This document shows positions 21,241-22,975 of a stretch of DNA of 22,975 nucleotides, one piece after another (the first letter of the stretch is position 1; each line of letters starts with the position of its first letter). The notes under the pieces were generated by a model. It saw nothing but the letters and a program-made list of their open reading frames with translations, had not been told where the DNA came from and searched no databases. The translations under genes were made by a program, and so were the position numbers. The DNA comes from a virus: the IMG/VR virus record IMGVR_UViG_3300020084_000112, positions 1 through 22,975 of that record. One strand, written 5' to 3'.

Positions 21241-22934
21241 TATCTATAATCCCACATATATGCTCTATCACCATACTCATCTAAATTCCACTTCTCTTCA
21301 AACAAATGATTTTTATCCTTTGCGACTAACCACCGATCACCAGTTGATTCTTCTACAATATCTGTGTTGTCTTCCAAACCGTCCAATATAAATCCAAATG
21401 GAGCCATATCTTGCTCAATTTGATCTTTTTGTTCCTCATAAATTCTTTTACGAACGTCATTGTCCGTCATCTCCTTAAAGTAGGGTTGAATAACTAACCA
21501 TGCAAAAATAACAAGGCACATAGCCAGATCATCATTACAACCTTCCTCAGCCTCAAAGGATTGATTTCTTTGAATAAATGTGGTAAGTTCGCTGATGACA
21601 TCATAATCATTAAAAATTAATTTATCATCCTCAATCATCGTTTTTAAATTTGAGCAACCAACTTTCTTCACTGTCTTACTCATCTTTAAACCAAGTTGAG
21701 ATTTGGTTCCAGAAAATCCTTGACCTACAATTTGACCAGCTCTACCTCTCATAGCAACCATAAGAAGATTGTCATACTCAAGATCAAATTGTAGGATTGA
21801 AGCAACCTGATCACCAACGTCGTTGGTTTCAACCAACACATATGCCTTATTATATGCAGATGCAATTTGTTCAATAATGCTTGGAAACAGCATTGGTTTG
21901 ATTTCATTATTACGATACTTAGCTACAATTTTGTATGGAAATTCAGTAATATCAAAAACAACAAAAGCGGAATAGTCATGTGACACGCCTCTTGCTACGT
22001 CTACCGTTACAATATACGAGTGCTCTTCTTTTGATTCCTCGTAAACATCCAATCCTTTATTTGATTTAAATGGATCCTCATAAACCAATGACTTTAACTT
22101 TGCAGCAGAGATAAGAGTGTCAACAGATCCTAAAAATTCACACTCAAACTCTTGAGAGAATTGTTGCTTAGACGTGTTTGCAATAGTCTGTTCCTTCCAT
22201 TCAGCATCACGACCAGGAACTTCTGACCAGTGAACCTCAGTTGTTACATACTGATTTCTACCACGCTCAGCATCGTGCCAAAGTCGGTAGAAGTGATTCA
22301 TACCCTTGGGGGTAGAAACAATGATTACCTTTGTAGATGTACCAGATGAAATTGTAGGATATACTGAACTAAAGAAGTCATCAGCAATGTGATTTGGAAT
22401 GAACGCAAATTCGTCCAAGAAAATAATGTTGAATGACATTCCTCGGACAGCAGAACTGGAAGTAGATGCTGCCATAATCTTGGAACCATTTTCCAAGCTT
22501 AAACTTCCTCGGTTCCATGCTATAATACCCTGCTGCATCCACTTAGGAAGATTTTCATAGGCTGTTTGAAGTCTTTCTAAAAGTTCTCTTGCGGTTGATG
22601 CTTTGTTTGCTAGAATACCAATATTAACATTATCATTGAACACTGCATAGTGAAGAAGATAAGAAACTACTGTCGTAGACTTACCTGTCTGACGAGGCAT
22701 TTTGCAAATATTAAATCTACTCCCATGGAAGTTTTTAATTAATTTCTCTTGAAATGGATACAATTCAAAGGGAATTAATCCCTTATCAACGTTTACAATT
22801 TGTACATAATTTCTTGCAAAATACACAGGATCTTGCTTACACTTGATAAATTCTTCAATCTGCCCAGCAGTGAATTCAATCGGCGTATTAGCTTTTTTTA
22901 GATTAGGATTGCCAAGATAAATGTTATCACTCAT
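21240..22934 (-). CDS. 17: gp17, terminase large subunit
   Basis: This is the ATP-driven packaging motor and headful nuclease. It has 564 residues against about 610 in T4. The ATPase part shows Walker A PRQTGKST (80-87), Walker B NIIFLDEF with D174/E175, and the coupling motif STP (207-209). The RNase H-like nuclease part has D312 in VTVDVARG, E369 in VETNDVG and D468/D469 in EGCNDDLAMCLVIFAWL. The start follows the upstream gene within about 10 bp or overlaps it; no Shine-Dalgarno site or late element is visible in the window, so it is probably co-translated with the preceding gene. Confidence 0.97.
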   Translation of the reverse strand: MSDNIYLGNPNLKKANTPIEFTAGQIEEFIKCKQDPVYFARNYVQIVNVDKGLIPFELYPFQEKLIKNFHGSRFNICKMPRQTGKSTTVVSYLLHYAVFNDNVNIGILANKASTARELLERLQTAYENLPKWMQQGIIAWNRGSLSLENGSKIMAASTSSSAVRGMSFNIIFLDEFAFIPNHIADDFFSSVYPTISSGTSTKVIIVSTPKGMNHFYRLWHDAERGRNQYVTTEVHWSEVPGRDAEWKEQTIANTSKQQFSQEFECEFLGSVDTLISAAKLKSLVYEDPFKSNKGLDVYEESKEEHSYIVTVDVARGVSHDYSAFVVFDITEFPYKIVAKYRNNEIKPMLFPSIIEQIASAYNKAYVLVETNDVGDQVASILQFDLEYDNLLMVAMRGRAGQIVGQGFSGTKSQLGLKMSKTVKKVGCSNLKTMIEDDKLIFNDYDVISELTTFIQRNQSFEAEEGCNDDLAMCLVIFAWLVIQPYFKEMTDNDVRKRIYEEQKDQIEQDMAPFGFILDGLEDNTDIVEESTGDRWLVAKDKNHLFEEKWNLDEYGDRAYMWDYR

Positions 22935-22943
22935 ATAATTATC

Positions 22944-22975
22944 TTAATAAATTTTTCTCCACTGATCAGCAATTC
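22944..22975 (-). CDS. C-terminal end of the upstream gene, probably gp16 (terminase small subunit)
   Basis: Only the last ten or so codons lie in the window. The preferred reading is IADQWRKIY followed by TAA at 22944-22946, 9 bp before the gp17 ATG. The alternative frame, ELLISGEKFIKIII ending in TGA at 22931-22933, would overlap the gp17 start as ATGA. Neither is long enough to prove. In T4-like phages gene 16 precedes gene 17, so gp16 is expected. The third frame stops at once. Confidence 0.4.
   Translation of the reverse strand, partial: IADQWRKIY

Noticed and set aside
22512-22526. Extended -10 (TGCTATAAT) on the plus strand inside gp17
   Set aside because: No acceptable -35 at 16-18 bp and it lies in coding sequence; a chance match is likely.
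1-22975. tRNA genes, CRISPR arrays, insertion sequences or photosynthesis genes
   Set aside because: Looked for by eye and not seen; genes are too tightly packed to hide a mobile element.

Overview
This window is almost certainly part of the genome of a T4-like marine cyanophage, a myovirus of Synechococcus or Prochlorococcus. Every recognised gene lies on the minus strand. The order terminase large subunit, tail sheath, tail tube, portal, prohead core, prohead protease, scaffold, major capsid, tail completion, uvsY, uvsW, late sigma factor, gp47, gp46, cobS is the conserved core of T4-like cyanophages. A cobS gene and a DUF3110-family gene, the latter typical of cyanobacteria, support a cyanobacterial host. 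Assignments come from reading motifs and order; no database search was run.

Reading in the direction of transcription (high to low coordinates): a gene end that is probably gp16 (22944-22975), terminase gp17 and a small zinc-ribbon protein lead into the virion block. That block holds sheath gp18, tube gp19, portal gp20, a 59-residue gp67-like core protein, an 88-residue beta-rich protein, protease gp21, scaffold gp22 and major capsid protein gp23, which ends at a strong terminator. Next come a probable gp3, recombination mediator UvsY, helicase UvsW and an Sm-like small protein. Most of these genes overlap or nearly abut. TATAAATA-type late promoter elements precede gp18, gp67, gp22 and the Ala-rich gene, with an AATAAATA variant before gp20. 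Several of them overlap the stop codon of the gene upstream.

After a 118-bp gap the early/middle-type block begins: late sigma factor gp55, recombination nuclease subunits gp47 and gp46 with a DUF3110 protein between them, and a conserved 108-residue unknown. Then come a short transcription unit with its own terminator, a large HExxH plus VWA protein (CobT-like), an Ala-rich virion-like protein with its own late promoter and terminator, CobS (MoxR AAA+), and a partial DUF3310-like gene at the left edge.

The two blocks work together. gp55 made from the early/middle block would direct the host polymerase to the TATAAATA elements of the virion block. gp46/47, UvsW and UvsY form the recombination-dependent replication machinery. 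gp21 would cleave gp22, gp67 and the gp23 N-terminus during head maturation.

The strongest unexplained signals are three. First, a perfect consensus sigma70 promoter on the otherwise gene-free plus strand (9373-9401) sits back-to-back with a gp55 promoter and points antisense into the Sm-like gene and uvsW. Second, a short promoter-to-terminator unit at 5274-5475 contains an open frame that runs through the terminator without a stop. Third, the phage carries a MoxR/VWA pair whose VWA partner has an intact metalloprotease-like HEVGH motif.
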